A DNA stretch of 64,000 bases from Actinoallomurus bryophytorum (GCF_006716425.1 NZ_VFOZ01000002.1:124001-188000); one strand, 5' to 3'; positions 9,443-18,882 are shown, counted from the first letter of the stretch. Made by a program: numbers and translations. Notes: a model not told the origin generated them from the letters alone.

Positions 9443-9458
9443 GATCACCGTAGTGATC
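9443..9458. promoter_or_regulatory. Palindromic operator between arsR-type and MFS genes
   Basis: GATCAC-CGTA-GTGATC, two perfect 6-base arms around a 4-base spacer, in the 64-base divergent intergenic region. Size, position and symmetry fit an ArsR dimer site controlling both promoters. Confidence 0.6.
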
Positions 9459-9476
9459 CGGCCGGAGACTGGCGGC

Positions 9477-10850
9477 ATGACGGTCACCATGCGGGAACGG
9501 AATGCGTCCCCCACCAAGACCGGCCGGCTGCCACTGGCCGCGGTCTGCCTGGGATATTTCCTCGTCATCTTGGACGTCACCGTGGTCACGGTCGCGATCT
9601 CGGCGATCGGCACCGACCTGCGCGCGGGGCTGACCGCGTTGCAGTGGGTCGTCGACGGCTACACGCTGGCGTTCGCCGGACTGCTGCTGTTCTGCGGCGG
9701 GCTGGGCGACCGGCTCGGCGGGAAGCCGGTGTTCCTGGCCGGGCTGGTGGTGTTCACCGCCGCCTCGGCCGGCTGCGGGCTGGCGCCGTCCGCCGGTGTG
9801 CTGATCGGTGCCCGGCTGGTGCAGGGTGCCGGCGCCGCGGCGATGGTGCCGGCCTCGCTCGCGCTGCTCCGCAATGCCTATCCCGACCGCGGGTCGCGGG
9901 CACGGGCGTTCGGCGTCTGGGGCATGGTCGCCGGAATCGCCGCCGGTGCCGGTCCGGTGCTCGGCGGGGTGCTGGTGTTCACGGCCGGCTGGCGGTGGGT
10001 GTTCTTCGTCAACATCCCGTTCGGCGTGCTCGGGTTCCTGCTGACCATGAGGTACGTGCCGGCGCCGTCACCGGTCCGCGGCCGGGCGGGGCCAGACGTG
10101 CCGGCCCAGCTGACCGGCGCGCTCTGCGTCGGCGGTCTGACCTGCGCGCTGGTCGAGGCCGGGGCGCGCGGCTGGACCTCGCCGGTGGTGCTGGGTGGCC
10201 TCGGCCTGTTCGTGCTCGCGTTGCCTGCCTTCCTGCTGCTCGAAACCAGGTCGCGGGCGCCGATGCTGCCGCTGACACTGTTCGGAGGACGGCGGTTCCG
10301 CGCGTCGGCGGTCATCGGCGTACTGCTCAACCTCGGGTTCTACGGCCTGCTGTTCGTCGTGCCGCTGTACTTCCAGCGGGTACAGCACCTCAGCCCGCTG
10401 ATGACCGGACTCGCCATGCTGCCGATGGCGATGATGCCCCTGATCTCCTCGCCGCTGAGCGGCCGGATCGCCGCACGCACCGGCCCGCACCCGCCGATGG
10501 CGATCGGGCTGGTCATCGGCGGGGCCGGGCTGCTCGGCTGGCTCCTGGCCGGCCCGGACACGAGCTACTGGACGCTCGTGGCGCCGATGACCCTCAGCGG
10601 TTTCGGGACCGGTCTCACGATGCCGGCGGCGACCTCGGCGATCATGGAGGCGGCACCGGCCGAGCTCGGCGGGGCGGCGTCCGCGGTGTTCAACGCCGCC
10701 CGCCAGACCGGAAGCGCGATCGGGGTGGCCCTGGTCGGCACCCTGGTCGCGGGCGGTGGTCTCGTGGCCGGCCTGCACGCCGATGTCATCGTCGGCGGTC
10801 TCGGCTTCCTGGCCGCCGCCGCCCTCACCGTGGTCACCATCCGCCCGTGA
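9477..10850 (+). CDS. MFS drug-efflux transporter, DHA2 (EmrB/QacA) type
   Basis: A 457-residue polytopic membrane protein of the 14-helix DHA2 family. It carries the family motif C region (GPVLGGVLV) and the start-of-family pattern LDVTVVTVAIPTI-like (LDVTVVTVAISAI), then LQWVVDGYTLAFAGLLL and GDRLGGKPVF (motif A). It likely exports an amphipathic or antibiotic compound with proton antiport. The ATG at 9477 is preferred over the ATA-region upstream. Divergent control by the ArsR protein is inferred. Confidence 0.88.
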   Translation: MTVTMRERNASPTKTGRLPLAAVCLGYFLVILDVTVVTVAISAIGTDLRAGLTALQWVVDGYTLAFAGLLLFCGGLGDRLGGKPVFLAGLVVFTAASAGCGLAPSAGVLIGARLVQGAGAAAMVPASLALLRNAYPDRGSRARAFGVWGMVAGIAAGAGPVLGGVLVFTAGWRWVFFVNIPFGVLGFLLTMRYVPAPSPVRGRAGPDVPAQLTGALCVGGLTCALVEAGARGWTSPVVLGGLGLFVLALPAFLLLETRSRAPMLPLTLFGGRRFRASAVIGVLLNLGFYGLLFVVPLYFQRVQHLSPLMTGLAMLPMAMMPLISSPLSGRIAARTGPHPPMAIGLVIGGAGLLGWLLAGPDTSYWTLVAPMTLSGFGTGLTMPAATSAIMEAAPAELGGAASAVFNAARQTGSAIGVALVGTLVAGGGLVAGLHADVIVGGLGFLAAAALTVVTIRP

Positions 10851-10852
10851 GC

Positions 10853-11506
10853 TCATCCACCGCACACGGTCTGGAACTCTCCGCGCTCGATGTGCCGCCG
10901 CCACAGCACTTCGGCGATCGCGGCGGGTTCGTGCCGCAGTCCGGGACCGAGCGCACCGACGATCGCGGTGTGCGCCACGTGGATGCCCTCGTCCGCCAGG
11001 ACCTCGTGGAGCATACGGGCGTAAGCGACCTCGGCGGCGCATGAGATGGCGGAGCTCGCGCGCTCCGCGCTCGGTGCGACCGCCGCCCCGCCCGTGGTGA
11101 ACAGCAGGGTCCCGCTGCCGCGCCGCCGCATCACGGGAAGCACCGCCTGCACCGCGTCGACGGCACCGAGGACGCTCAGCTCCAGCGACGCGTGGACGTC
11201 GTCGGAGGTGGTGTCGGCGACCGGCTTGATCCAGTCCAGGCTCGGCAGCGGGCTGTACAGCAGGACGTCGACCGGGCCCAGCCGGTCGGTGAGTTCACTC
11301 AGCGCCGACGCCACGCCGGGCGGACGTCTGACGTCCGCGACCGCGCCGGCGGCCTTCACCCCGCTCGACTCCAGGCCGTGAACGAGGTCCTCCAGCCGCT
11401 CCCGGCCGCGCGCCACGAGGCCGACGTCGAACCCCTCGGACCCGAACCTGGTGGCGGTGGCCAGACCGAGGTTCGGCCCCGCTCCGATGATCGCCAGTGT
11501 GGGCAT
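10853..11506 (-). CDS. SDR-family oxidoreductase
   Basis: A 217-residue Rossmann protein with an atypical nucleotide-binding motif (GAGPNLGLATA) and an ADVRRP acidic site. The usual YxxxK catalytic pair is not obvious (the SS-A-x-x-C region takes its place), so catalysis is uncertain. Its stop lies 2 bases from the convergent MFS stop. Upstream, on the same strand, is a second SDR, separated by 20 bases; the two probably form one transcript. Confidence 0.75.
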   Translation of the reverse strand: MPTLAIIGAGPNLGLATATRFGSEGFDVGLVARGRERLEDLVHGLESSGVKAAGAVADVRRPPGVASALSELTDRLGPVDVLLYSPLPSLDWIKPVADTTSDDVHASLELSVLGAVDAVQAVLPVMRRRGSGTLLFTTGGAAVAPSAERASSAISCAAEVAYARMLHEVLADEGIHVAHTAIVGALGPGLRHEPAAIAEVLWRRHIERGEFQTVCGG

Positions 11507-11526
11507 CCATCCTCCTCAAGGTGCGG

Positions 11527-12390
11527 TCAGCCGGTGACCGTGCCGTCGTCGGGGTAGTCGGCTCCGAGGGTCACGTCACGCCACGCGTCGACGCCGCTCC
11601 TCAGGTTGTCGAGCCTGGCCGTGACCACGTCGAGCGCGGCCTTGCCCAGGAGCAGGCGCAGCGGGGGTTCGTCCGCCTGGACCGCGCCGATGATGGCCTG
11701 GGCGGCGCGTCCTGGGTCGCCGGGCTGGTTCCCGTAGGTGTCCATGGTGCTCTTCCGCCGGGCGCCCGCGGTCTCCGCGTAGTCCTCGATACGGGTCGCG
11801 GACTGGCGCATGGAAGGGCCGGACCAGTTGGTACGGAACGCCGCGGGCTCGACGATCGTCACCTTGATGCCCAGCGGCGCGACCTCCGCCGCGAGTGACT
11901 CCGACAGGCCCTCCACGGCGAACTTCGTGGCGTGGTAGTAGCCGGTGGCGCCGAAGGCGGCCAAGCCGCCGAGCGAGGAGATGTTCACGATGTGGCCGCT
12001 GCGCCTGGCGCGCATCCCCGGCAGCACGCTCCGGGTGACGTCGGCGAGGCCGAAGACGTTCGCGTCGAACAGGGCGCGGATCTCGTCGTCCTCGCCCTCT
12101 TCGACGGCGGCGAGGTATCCGTAGCCGGCGTTGTTGACCAGCACGTCGATCCGTCCGAAGGCGGCGTGGGCCGCCTTGACGGCCGCCGCGACCCGCGTGG
12201 CGTCGGTCACGTCGAGTGCGAGGGCCAGGGCGCGGTCCTCGTGACCCGCGACGATGTCGGCCACCTTCTCGGGATCGCGGGCGGTGACCACCGCTCGCCA
12301 GCCCCGTTCGAGGACCGCGGTGGCAAGGGCCCGGCCCAGTCCGGTGGAACAACCGGTGATGAACCAGACGGGTGCGTCGTTGACGGGCAT
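11527..12390 (-). CDS. SDR-family oxidoreductase
   Basis: A 287-residue classical short-chain dehydrogenase: GCSTGLGRA nucleotide site (residues about 13-21), NNAG motif, and the catalytic Ser with YYHATK (Tyr and Lys). The C-terminal length is typical of the oxidoreductase/SDR proteins commonly found next to XRE regulators in actinomycetes. It may be repressed by the XRE protein encoded upstream. Confidence 0.85.
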   Translation of the reverse strand: MPVNDAPVWFITGCSTGLGRALATAVLERGWRAVVTARDPEKVADIVAGHEDRALALALDVTDATRVAAAVKAAHAAFGRIDVLVNNAGYGYLAAVEEGEDDEIRALFDANVFGLADVTRSVLPGMRARRSGHIVNISSLGGLAAFGATGYYHATKFAVEGLSESLAAEVAPLGIKVTIVEPAAFRTNWSGPSMRQSATRIEDYAETAGARRKSTMDTYGNQPGDPGRAAQAIIGAVQADEPPLRLLLGKAALDVVTARLDNLRSGVDAWRDVTLGADYPDDGTVTG

Positions 12391-12477
12391 GGTGGAACCG
12401 CTCCTTGTCCATACGTGAGTGGCCGGGTGATGTCACCGCGGCGATGGGCCGGCGGCAGGCGCGGTCGCGGGCGTCGC

Positions 12478-13332
12478 TCAGCCGGCCGGGCGCTCCGCCG
12501 GGGAGGAGGCTTCGGTGGCGGTCAGGGTGCCCAGCAGAGCCAGCGCGTGCTCCGAGGGGCTACCGGGTTCGGCCTGGTAGATGACCAGTTGCTGGCCGGG
12601 CGCGCTGTTGACGGTCAGCGACTCGTAGTCGAGGGTGAGCTCTCCGACGACGGGATGCTGGAAGCGTTTCGTCTCATGCGTCTTCTGGCGGATGTCGTGG
12701 CGTGCCCATAGCCTGCGGAACGCCTCGCTCTTCAGCGACAGCTCGCCGACCACCTCGACCAGCTGAGGGTCGTCGTAGTCGGTTCCCGCCTGCTGGCGCA
12801 GCCCGGCGACCGTGTTGACGGCCACCCGGTCCCACTCCGGGTAGAACTCCCGTGCGTCGGGGTCGAGGAAGACCAGCCGCACCAGGTCACCGCTGTAGGT
12901 GTGGCCGGCGAACAGCGCTTCGCCCAGGGTGTTGTGGGCCAGCACGGTCATGCGCCGTCCGAGGATGACGGCAGGCGTCCGGTCCCAGTCGCCCATCATC
13001 CGGAGGAGGCCCGGGCCGACCCGCTCGCGCCGTGCGGTCCTGCGGGACCGGCCCGGCACGGGCCGCGCCAGCCGGTGCAGATGAGCGATCGCGTCGTCGT
13101 CCAGCAACAGCGCCCGCGCCAGCGCGTCGATCACCTGAACGGACGGACTCCGCTCGCGTCCCTGCTCCAGCCGTACGTAGTAGTCGGTGCTCAGCCCTGC
13201 CAGCATCGCGACCTCCTCCCGGCGCAGACCCGCCACCCGGCGGCGGGCACCGGCCGGCAGGTTCAGGTCCTCGGGAGCCACGAGCCCACGCCGGGCTCGC
13301 AGGAACCGTCCCAGGAGGTTCTCGCTGTCCAT
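12478..13332 (-). CDS. XRE-family regulator with MmyB-like ligand-binding domain
   Basis: A 284-residue regulator with an N-terminal helix-turn-helix (VAGLRREEVAMLAGLSTDYY, residues about 33-52, then VRLEQGRER) and a C-terminal MmyB-like sensor domain (PAVILGRRMTVLAHN, then the aromatic-rich FYPEWDRVAVNTV). Such regulators typically control a neighbouring SDR or oxidoreductase. It is 87 bases upstream of the SDR at 11527-12390 on the same strand. Confidence 0.85.
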   Translation of the reverse strand: MDSENLLGRFLRARRGLVAPEDLNLPAGARRRVAGLRREEVAMLAGLSTDYYVRLEQGRERSPSVQVIDALARALLLDDDAIAHLHRLARPVPGRSRRTARRERVGPGLLRMMGDWDRTPAVILGRRMTVLAHNTLGEALFAGHTYSGDLVRLVFLDPDAREFYPEWDRVAVNTVAGLRQQAGTDYDDPQLVEVVGELSLKSEAFRRLWARHDIRQKTHETKRFQHPVVGELTLDYESLTVNSAPGQQLVIYQAEPGSPSEHALALLGTLTATEASSPAERPAG

Positions 13333-13427
13333 GGCTTCGACACTAACCCCGTGGCCCGTACGGGAAGGCCCCGTAAAGGGGGTGTGGTACTCCTAGGGTC
13401 ATTCGACCGTCGTACGATCGGCTCCGA

Positions 13428-13979
13428 TCAGGCGACGGTCGAGATGTGGCCGGTCTTGACGTCGTATACGTGGCCCGAGACGTGGACCTTGCCGGACAGG
13501 TGGGGATGGTCGCGCAGCCGCTGAACATCGATCGCCACCGTGAGCTGCGGATCGAGGACCGGGAGTTCGGCGAGCGTCGCCACCTCGAGCCCGCTTCGCC
13601 GGGCGAAGTCCTGCCGGAGTTCCTCGTCGGCCAGCAGCCCCGATCCGCAGTCGGTGTGATGGATCACCGCGATCTCGAACCAAGGCCCCTGCGGAGCCTT
13701 CGTCTCGACCAGGTAGCTGATGTAGGCGACGTCGGCGAGGACCGCCGGCGTGACGCGTCCACCGACGTCACGGAGCACGATCGCGTCGCCGAGCTCGAGC
13801 CCGAGGATGTTCGCAGGGTCGACTCGCGGGTCGACGCAGGTGATGACGAACAGGCCGCGGTGGGGGATGAACGGGATCGCCGGCACCTTGTCCTTGGCGT
13901 CGGTCGCCGCGAAGGACGCGTTGCGGTAAAGGAGCGATGCGAGGTTGCCGGCCGTGCCGTCTATCGTGTCATCGGTCAT
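13428..13979 (-). CDS. Beta-class carbonic anhydrase
   Basis: A 183-residue zinc enzyme interconverting CO2 and bicarbonate in the cytoplasm. The beta-class signature is complete: C48-x-D50-x-R52 and H108-x-x-C111. The ATG at 13979 is chosen because it follows a G-rich site and gives the family length; the longer frame upstream overlaps the promoter of the divergent GlxA-type regulator. Confidence 0.85.
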   Translation of the reverse strand: MTDDTIDGTAGNLASLLYRNASFAATDAKDKVPAIPFIPHRGLFVITCVDPRVDPANILGLELGDAIVLRDVGGRVTPAVLADVAYISYLVETKAPQGPWFEIAVIHHTDCGSGLLADEELRQDFARRSGLEVATLAELPVLDPQLTVAIDVQRLRDHPHLSGKVHVSGHVYDVKTGHISTVA

Positions 13980-14139
13980 CCCCCCATGCTGGTGAGCACC
14001 AGGGGGACCGGCGAGTGGCAGGACTGCCGCGTTCGAAAAGAATCCTGCCGCGGCGCCTGATCCGCTCGGCGGTCGTCCGCCGGCCCGAGTCGCTCGGGTG
14101 GTGAGCGGCAGAAAAGTGCGACATCGGTAGAATGCTGCC

Positions 14140-15081
14140 ATGCATCGAGTGACCGTACTCGCGCTGCCGGACGTCGTCGCCTTCGACCTGTCGATTCCGG
14201 CTCAGATCTTCGGCCACCGCATCGAGAGCGGCCGCTACGCGTTCAGCGTCTGCGCCGAACGGCCCGGAGCGGTACCGACGACGACCGGTTTCTCCGTCCA
14301 GGCCGATCACGGTCTGGAGGCACTCGAAACCGCGGACACGGTCGTCGTCCCGGGTTTCCTCCCGCTGTCCGACCCGTCGCCGGCGGTCGTGGAAGCGCTG
14401 AACGGCGCGGCACGCCGGGGCGCCCGAATCGCCTCGGTGTGCATCGGCGCGTTCGCGCTCGCCGGGGCGGGCCTGCTGGACGGCCGCGAGGCCACCACCC
14501 ATTGGCAGCACGCCGACGAGTTCGCCGCTCGCTTCCCCGCGGTCCGCCTGCGCCCCGACGTCCTCTACGTCGACGAGGGCGACATCCTTACCAGCGGCGG
14601 CATCGCCGCCGGCATCGACCTGTGCCTGCACATGTTCGAACACGACCACGGCGCCGCGGCCGCCGCCGACGTCGCACGGCGCATGGTGACGGCGGTTCAC
14701 CGGCCCGGCGGTCAGGCGCAGTTCGCCCGGCGGCCCCTGCCCAAAAACGGCTCCGGGCTGGCGAGGACCTGCGAATGGGCGGTCGGTGAGATCCAGCGGC
14801 CGCTCACCGTCGCCGAACTCGCCGACCATGCCGGGCTGGCTCCGCGAACGTTCGCCAGGCGATTCGTCGCCGAGACCGGTATGACCCCGCTGCGGTGGCT
14901 CACCGCTCAGCGGCTGCTCGAAGCCCGGCGGCTGCTCGAAGCCACCGACATCACCGTCGACGAGGTCGCGCAACGGAGCGGACTCGGAACCGCGGCCAAC
15001 CTGCGGCTGCAGATGGCCCGGGACACGACGACGACTCCGTCGGCGTACCGGAGGGCGTTCCGCGCCGCGGGCCACCCGTGA
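14140..15081 (+). CDS. GlxA-type transcriptional regulator (DJ-1/PfpI plus AraC helix-turn-helix)
   Basis: A 313-residue regulator. The N-terminal domain has a DJ-1/PfpI fold with the nucleophile-elbow cysteine C101 in ASVCIGAFAL; the C-terminal about 100 residues hold two AraC-type helix-turn-helix motifs (LTVAELADHAGLAPRTFARR and ITVDEVAQRSGLGTAANLRL). The start at 14140 abuts the GlxA-family N-terminus (HRVTVLALPDV). It faces the carbonic anhydrase gene; whether it regulates it is unknown. Confidence 0.88.
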   Translation: MHRVTVLALPDVVAFDLSIPAQIFGHRIESGRYAFSVCAERPGAVPTTTGFSVQADHGLEALETADTVVVPGFLPLSDPSPAVVEALNGAARRGARIASVCIGAFALAGAGLLDGREATTHWQHADEFAARFPAVRLRPDVLYVDEGDILTSGGIAAGIDLCLHMFEHDHGAAAAADVARRMVTAVHRPGGQAQFARRPLPKNGSGLARTCEWAVGEIQRPLTVAELADHAGLAPRTFARRFVAETGMTPLRWLTAQRLLEARRLLEATDITVDEVAQRSGLGTAANLRLQMARDTTTTPSAYRRAFRAAGHP

Positions 15082-15115
15082 GGGGGATGTACGGCGCGTT
15101 CTCCGGCGGCCGGGA

Positions 15116-15835
15116 TCACCGGGACAGGGCTTGGCGGAGGTCGAGTCCGGCGCCCTCCCGGTACGCGGCGTCGAAGGACCTTCGCCCGAGTGCGCCGGCC
15201 AGCCGATCGCGGAGGGCCTCCTGCTCGATCGCGTCGTCCGGGTCCAGAACCTGCTGGAGCTCGCGAAGGGCACTGTCGGCCGCGGCGAGGAGCCGCGCCG
15301 CCCGGCGATGGTCGCCGTCGGCGGCGGCGATGACGGCGGCATCGACGGCCACGCAGGGGATCAGGTCGTCGTGACCGTGGCGGAGCGTCTGCCGGCGGGC
15401 CGCCGTGAACAGCTCCCTGGCACGGTCGGCGTCGCCTGCCCGCAGCTCGACGTAGCCGAGGTTGTGCTGTTCCGCCACGACCATGCGCGACTCACCGAGG
15501 GACTCGTTGAGTGCGATGCTCTCCCCGTACAGGGAGCGGGCGGCGGCGAGATCTCCCGTGATACGCGCGGAGGCCGCCAGTACGTGGATCGGCACTCGCT
15601 CGAGTCGCCGTTCGCCGGTGCCGCGTGCCAGGGCACGCGCCTCCGCGGCCAGCCGTACGGCCTCGCGGGCATCGTCACCGCGCAGGGCGACCCGTGCCAG
15701 CATGCAGAGCGCCTCCACCTCCGCGGCGACGTCGGCGGACGCGCGAGCGCGGTCGAGCTCCTGTCTGCTCAGCCGCTCCACGACGTCCGTGTCGCCGCGC
15801 CGGAACGCGTCCCTGGCTTCCTCGTAGTAACCCAT
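15116..15835 (-). CDS. TPR-repeat protein
   Basis: A 239-residue all-helical protein with at least four tetratricopeptide-like repeats (for example AEVEALCMLARVALRGDDAR and VVAEQHNLGYVELRAGDADR). It resembles the C-terminal sensor part of LuxR/AfsR-type regulators but has no DNA-binding or NTPase domain. It probably mediates protein-protein contact. It is divergent from the SCO6745-family gene. Confidence 0.7.
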   Translation of the reverse strand: MGYYEEARDAFRRGDTDVVERLSRQELDRARASADVAAEVEALCMLARVALRGDDAREAVRLAAEARALARGTGERRLERVPIHVLAASARITGDLAAARSLYGESIALNESLGESRMVVAEQHNLGYVELRAGDADRARELFTAARRQTLRHGHDDLIPCVAVDAAVIAAADGDHRRAARLLAAADSALRELQQVLDPDDAIEQEALRDRLAGALGRRSFDAAYREGAGLDLRQALSR

Positions 15836-16017
15836 AGGTGATCAGAGGCACGATGCCGCGGTGCGGATCGTCCCCATCCCCCTTTCGGCGGGTGGCTCGG
15901 CGTGGGGCAGCGTACGTCCCGGTCCGCCTCGGGGTGATGAACGGCCCCCGGCCTGCTACGGTGCGGCCGTCTAGAATTACTAGAACCGGATTCTGTTCCA
16001 GGACGGATGGATCTCCA

Positions 16018-16767
16018 ATGGCGATTGCGGCGGCGGCTGCGAAAAACATGATCGGCGGACTCGGCGGCGCCTTCATGATCTCGCGTGAGGCGAAGGCCTA
16101 TACCAAGGAGACGGGCTTCGCCGGCTGGGCCCCGTACATGCGCGGCCGGTGCGGCGTGCTCGGTGAGGTCGATGCCGACATCGTCGCCTCGGCGGTCGGT
16201 TTCTTCCCGGTCGAGGTCGTACGCGAGGTCTGGGAGGCGGGCCGGAGCCTGCCCGCCGAGGAGGCGGCACGCCGCTACGCCACGGTCTGCCAGGATTTCG
16301 CCCGTCGCAAGCTGGCGGGGCTCGCCGAGACCGACGCGGACCGGCTCGCCGAGCTGCTCGAGGCGGTCGCCGGGAACGCCGACGTGATCGGGGCACCGCT
16401 CGCGGCCGGCTGGCGGGCCATGCCACTGCCCGACGACGGGCGGGCACGGGTCATCCAGCTCGCGCACGTACTCCGGGAGCTGCGCGGCGGCCTGCACCTG
16501 GTGGCCGTGCTCTCCTGCGGGCTGACGCCGCTGGAGGCCATTCTCACGGGCGGCTCGCCGCTCATCCCCGCCGGCGAGGGCAACGCCCGCTACTTCGGCT
16601 GGCCGGAGCCCTACTCCCCGCCGGACGACACCCTGCGAAAGCGTCGCACCGACGCGGAGGACCTGACCGACACCCTGGTCACGCCCGCGTTCCGCGTGCT
16701 GAGCGAGGCCGAGGGCGAAGAGGTCCTCTCACTCCTCGGCAAGGCGTTCAACGTCGTCTTCGGCTGA
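16018..16767 (+). CDS. SCO6745-family protein (SalK-like, helical)
   Basis: A 249-residue protein of the actinobacterial SCO6745 family, recognisable by an N-terminal helical part with YMRGRCGVLG, an ADIVASAVGFFP segment and a C-terminal LAHVLRELRGGLHLVAV region ahead of the YFGWPEPY motif. The biochemical role is unknown in the family. The ATG at 16018 is chosen by family alignment; the open frame extends upstream to 15838. Confidence 0.75.
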   Translation: MAIAAAAAKNMIGGLGGAFMISREAKAYTKETGFAGWAPYMRGRCGVLGEVDADIVASAVGFFPVEVVREVWEAGRSLPAEEAARRYATVCQDFARRKLAGLAETDADRLAELLEAVAGNADVIGAPLAAGWRAMPLPDDGRARVIQLAHVLRELRGGLHLVAVLSCGLTPLEAILTGGSPLIPAGEGNARYFGWPEPYSPPDDTLRKRRTDAEDLTDTLVTPAFRVLSEAEGEEVLSLLGKAFNVVFG

Positions 16768-16770
16768 TCG

Positions 16771-16797
16771 GCCGTCGAGCCGGGGCGGCTCGACGGC
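16771..16797. terminator. Bidirectional terminator hairpin
   Basis: An 11-base-pair perfect stem (GCCGTCGAGCC with its complement) around a 5-base loop. It lies between two convergent genes, 3 bases after the SCO6745 stop and 24 bases from the methyltransferase stop. Confidence 0.75.
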
Positions 16798-16821
16798 ATT
16801 TCACCGCGGACCGCATGAGCG

Positions 16822-17634
16822 TCAGGGCTTACGGCCGACGGCCGCGTACTGGTCGACCTCATGCGTGACGCCGAGATCCACGTCGCCCGGGCGCCATCGC
16901 GTCGTCGTGACGACCCCCGGCTCCAGGAGTTCGAGGCCGTCGAAGAAACTCGCGATCTCCTCGACGGTACGCGGGATGAGCGGGGGTTTGCCGACCCGGT
17001 TCCACTGCCGCGCGCCTTCGTCCATGGTCTCGCTGTGCACGGCGTGGGCGATCGCCAGGTGGCTGCCCGAGGGCACCGCGTCCATCAGCCGGGCCACGAT
17101 GCTCTGGGCTTCCGCGGTGTCGGTGACGTGGTGCAGGATCGCGATGAGCATGATCGCAACCGGCCGGTCGAGGTCCAGGATCGCCGAGGCCTCGCTCAGG
17201 ATCGAGTCCGGGGCGCGCAGGTCGGCCTCGATGTAGCGGGTGGCGCCGGGCACCGTGCTGGTGAGCAGGGCCCCGGCGTGGACCAGGACCAGCGGATCAT
17301 TGTCGACGTAGACGATGCGCGACTCCGGCGCGATTCCCTGGGCGACCTCATGCGTGTTGTTGAAGGTGGGCAGTCCCGTGCCGATGTCGAGGTACTGCCG
17401 GATCCCGGCCTCGGTGGTCAGGTGGCGGACGGCACGCACGAGGAATGCCCGGGACGCCCGTGCGAGTTCGAGAATGGGCGGATTGACCTTGGCGATCCGC
17501 TCACCCGCCTCCCGGTCGGAGACGAAGTTGTCCTGGCCGCCAAGGAAGTAGTTCCAGACGCGGGCGGTGTGGGGCACGCCCGTATCGAGTGCCCACTGCG
17601 GCTTCGGATCGGAATCAGCTGACATGTCGGTCAC
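16822..17634 (-). CDS. SAM-dependent methyltransferase, DUF574 family
   Basis: A 270-residue Rossmann methyltransferase of the family that is greatly expanded in actinomycetes. Visible motifs are HTARVWNYFLGGQDNF at the N-terminus, the SAM motif YLDIGTGLPTFNNTHE, YVDNDPLVL, and ILHHVTD. The GTG at 17634 is preferred, since a GGAGGGAC site lies just upstream. Substrates are unknown in this family. Confidence 0.85.
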   Translation of the reverse strand: MTDMSADSDPKPQWALDTGVPHTARVWNYFLGGQDNFVSDREAGERIAKVNPPILELARASRAFLVRAVRHLTTEAGIRQYLDIGTGLPTFNNTHEVAQGIAPESRIVYVDNDPLVLVHAGALLTSTVPGATRYIEADLRAPDSILSEASAILDLDRPVAIMLIAILHHVTDTAEAQSIVARLMDAVPSGSHLAIAHAVHSETMDEGARQWNRVGKPPLIPRTVEEIASFFDGLELLEPGVVTTTRWRPGDVDLGVTHEVDQYAAVGRKP

Positions 17635-17798
17635 GCTCGTCCCTCCGCACTGAGACCGGTCGCGATCTCCGAGCGTAACCCCTAGAAACCCGGCATCCAC
17701 GCACGTTTCGGAGTGTCGCGGACGCTTCTTCGCACTCCGGGGCAAGACGACCTCCACGGCGCAGGCCGTACGGCACTCGTCGTACAAACCGCGAGATG

Positions 17799-17827
17799 GG
17801 GCGCCGGGCATGCGTCCGCCCGGCGCC
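17799..17827 (-). terminator. Terminator hairpin after the MetE-like gene
   Basis: An 11-base-pair perfect GC stem (GGGCGCCGGGC with its complement) around an 8-base loop, 14 bases beyond the stop codon of the minus-strand gene. Confidence 0.7.
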
Positions 17828-17841
17828 CGTGATCACGATGT

Positions 17842-18882
17842 CTAGCCGAGCTCGGCCCGCAGCAGTCGCGCGGCGTCGGCCATCGCCCGCATCTTGCCCT
17901 CGGCGGACTCGCGCGGCAGGTACTTCATCCCGCAGTCGGTGGCGATGACGAGCTGCTCGGGCCGCATCCGGTCGAACGCCCGGCGAACGCGGTCGGCCAC
18001 CAGCTCGGAGGTCTCCACCTCCGGCGTGGACAGGTCGATGACGCCCAAGATGATCGTCTTGTCGGTGAGGTCGGCCAGCACTCCGAGGTCCAGACCCGAC
18101 TGCGCGGTCTCGATGGAGATCTGGTCGGCCGGGCACCCGGCGAGCTCGGGCAGGAACGAGTAGCCCTCGGGACGCTCGTGAATGATCGCCGCGTAGCCGA
18201 AACAGATGTGCACCGCCGTCGTACCGGTCACCCCGGCGAGGGCGGCGTTCAGCGCGGCCAGGCCGTAGGCGCGGGCGGCGTCCGGGCGTGCCTGCATGTA
18301 CGGCTCGTCGATCTGGACGATGTCCGCGCCGGCCGCGAACAGGTCGCGTACCTCGGCGTTCACCGCCTCGGCGTACGCCATCGCCGCCGACTCCGCGTCC
18401 GGATAATGATCGTTCTGTGCCTGCTGGGACATCGTGAACGGACCGGGCACGGTCATCTTGATCGTCCGGTCGGTGTGCGCCCGCAGGAACCTCACATCGT
18501 CGACCTCGATGGGGTACGGCCGGTGGATGGGACCCGAGATCCTCGGCACCGGATTGGGGTGCCCGCTACGGTCCAGCGCGGTACCGGGGTTGTCGATGTC
18601 GACGCCTTCGAGCGCGGTGGCGAAGTGGTTGGAGTAGCTCTCCCGGCGGATCTCCCCGTCGGTGAGGATGTCCAGCCCGGCCTCCTCCTGCGCCCGGATC
18701 GCCAGCAGTGTGGCGTCGTCCTGCGCCGGAGCGAGGAACTCGGGCGCCACCCGCCAGAGCTCCTTCGCCCGAACCCGCGGCGGGAACCGCCCGGCCAGCT
18801 TCGAACGGTCGATCAACCAGTCGGGTTGGGCATAGCTGCCGACCAGTGAGGTCGGCAGAAGGGGCAGCGCGGCCATGAACAC
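17842..18882 (-). CDS. Cobalamin-independent methionine synthase family protein (MetE C-terminal-like)
   Basis: A 346-residue TIM-barrel protein matching the C-terminal catalytic half of MetE, with no N-terminal barrel. The LPTSLVGSYAQPDWL start, LTDGEIRRE, and the zinc-ligand segments HICFGY and DCGMKYL (His/Cys and Cys) are visible, as is VQIDEPYMQ. Stand-alone MetE-C proteins accept other methyl donors and thiols, so the acceptor is not certain. Monocistronic. Confidence 0.82.
   Translation of the reverse strand: MFMAALPLLPTSLVGSYAQPDWLIDRSKLAGRFPPRVRAKELWRVAPEFLAPAQDDATLLAIRAQEEAGLDILTDGEIRRESYSNHFATALEGVDIDNPGTALDRSGHPNPVPRISGPIHRPYPIEVDDVRFLRAHTDRTIKMTVPGPFTMSQQAQNDHYPDAESAAMAYAEAVNAEVRDLFAAGADIVQIDEPYMQARPDAARAYGLAALNAALAGVTGTTAVHICFGYAAIIHERPEGYSFLPELAGCPADQISIETAQSGLDLGVLADLTDKTIILGVIDLSTPEVETSELVADRVRRAFDRMRPEQLVIATDCGMKYLPRESAEGKMRAMADAARLLRAELG

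Noticed and set aside
15970-16003. AGAACCGGATTCTGTTC before the SCO6745 gene as a third KstR site
   Set aside because: It has a TAGAAC half-site but the second half is broken (GAT instead of GTT at the right spacing), so it does not match TNNAACNNGTTNNA.
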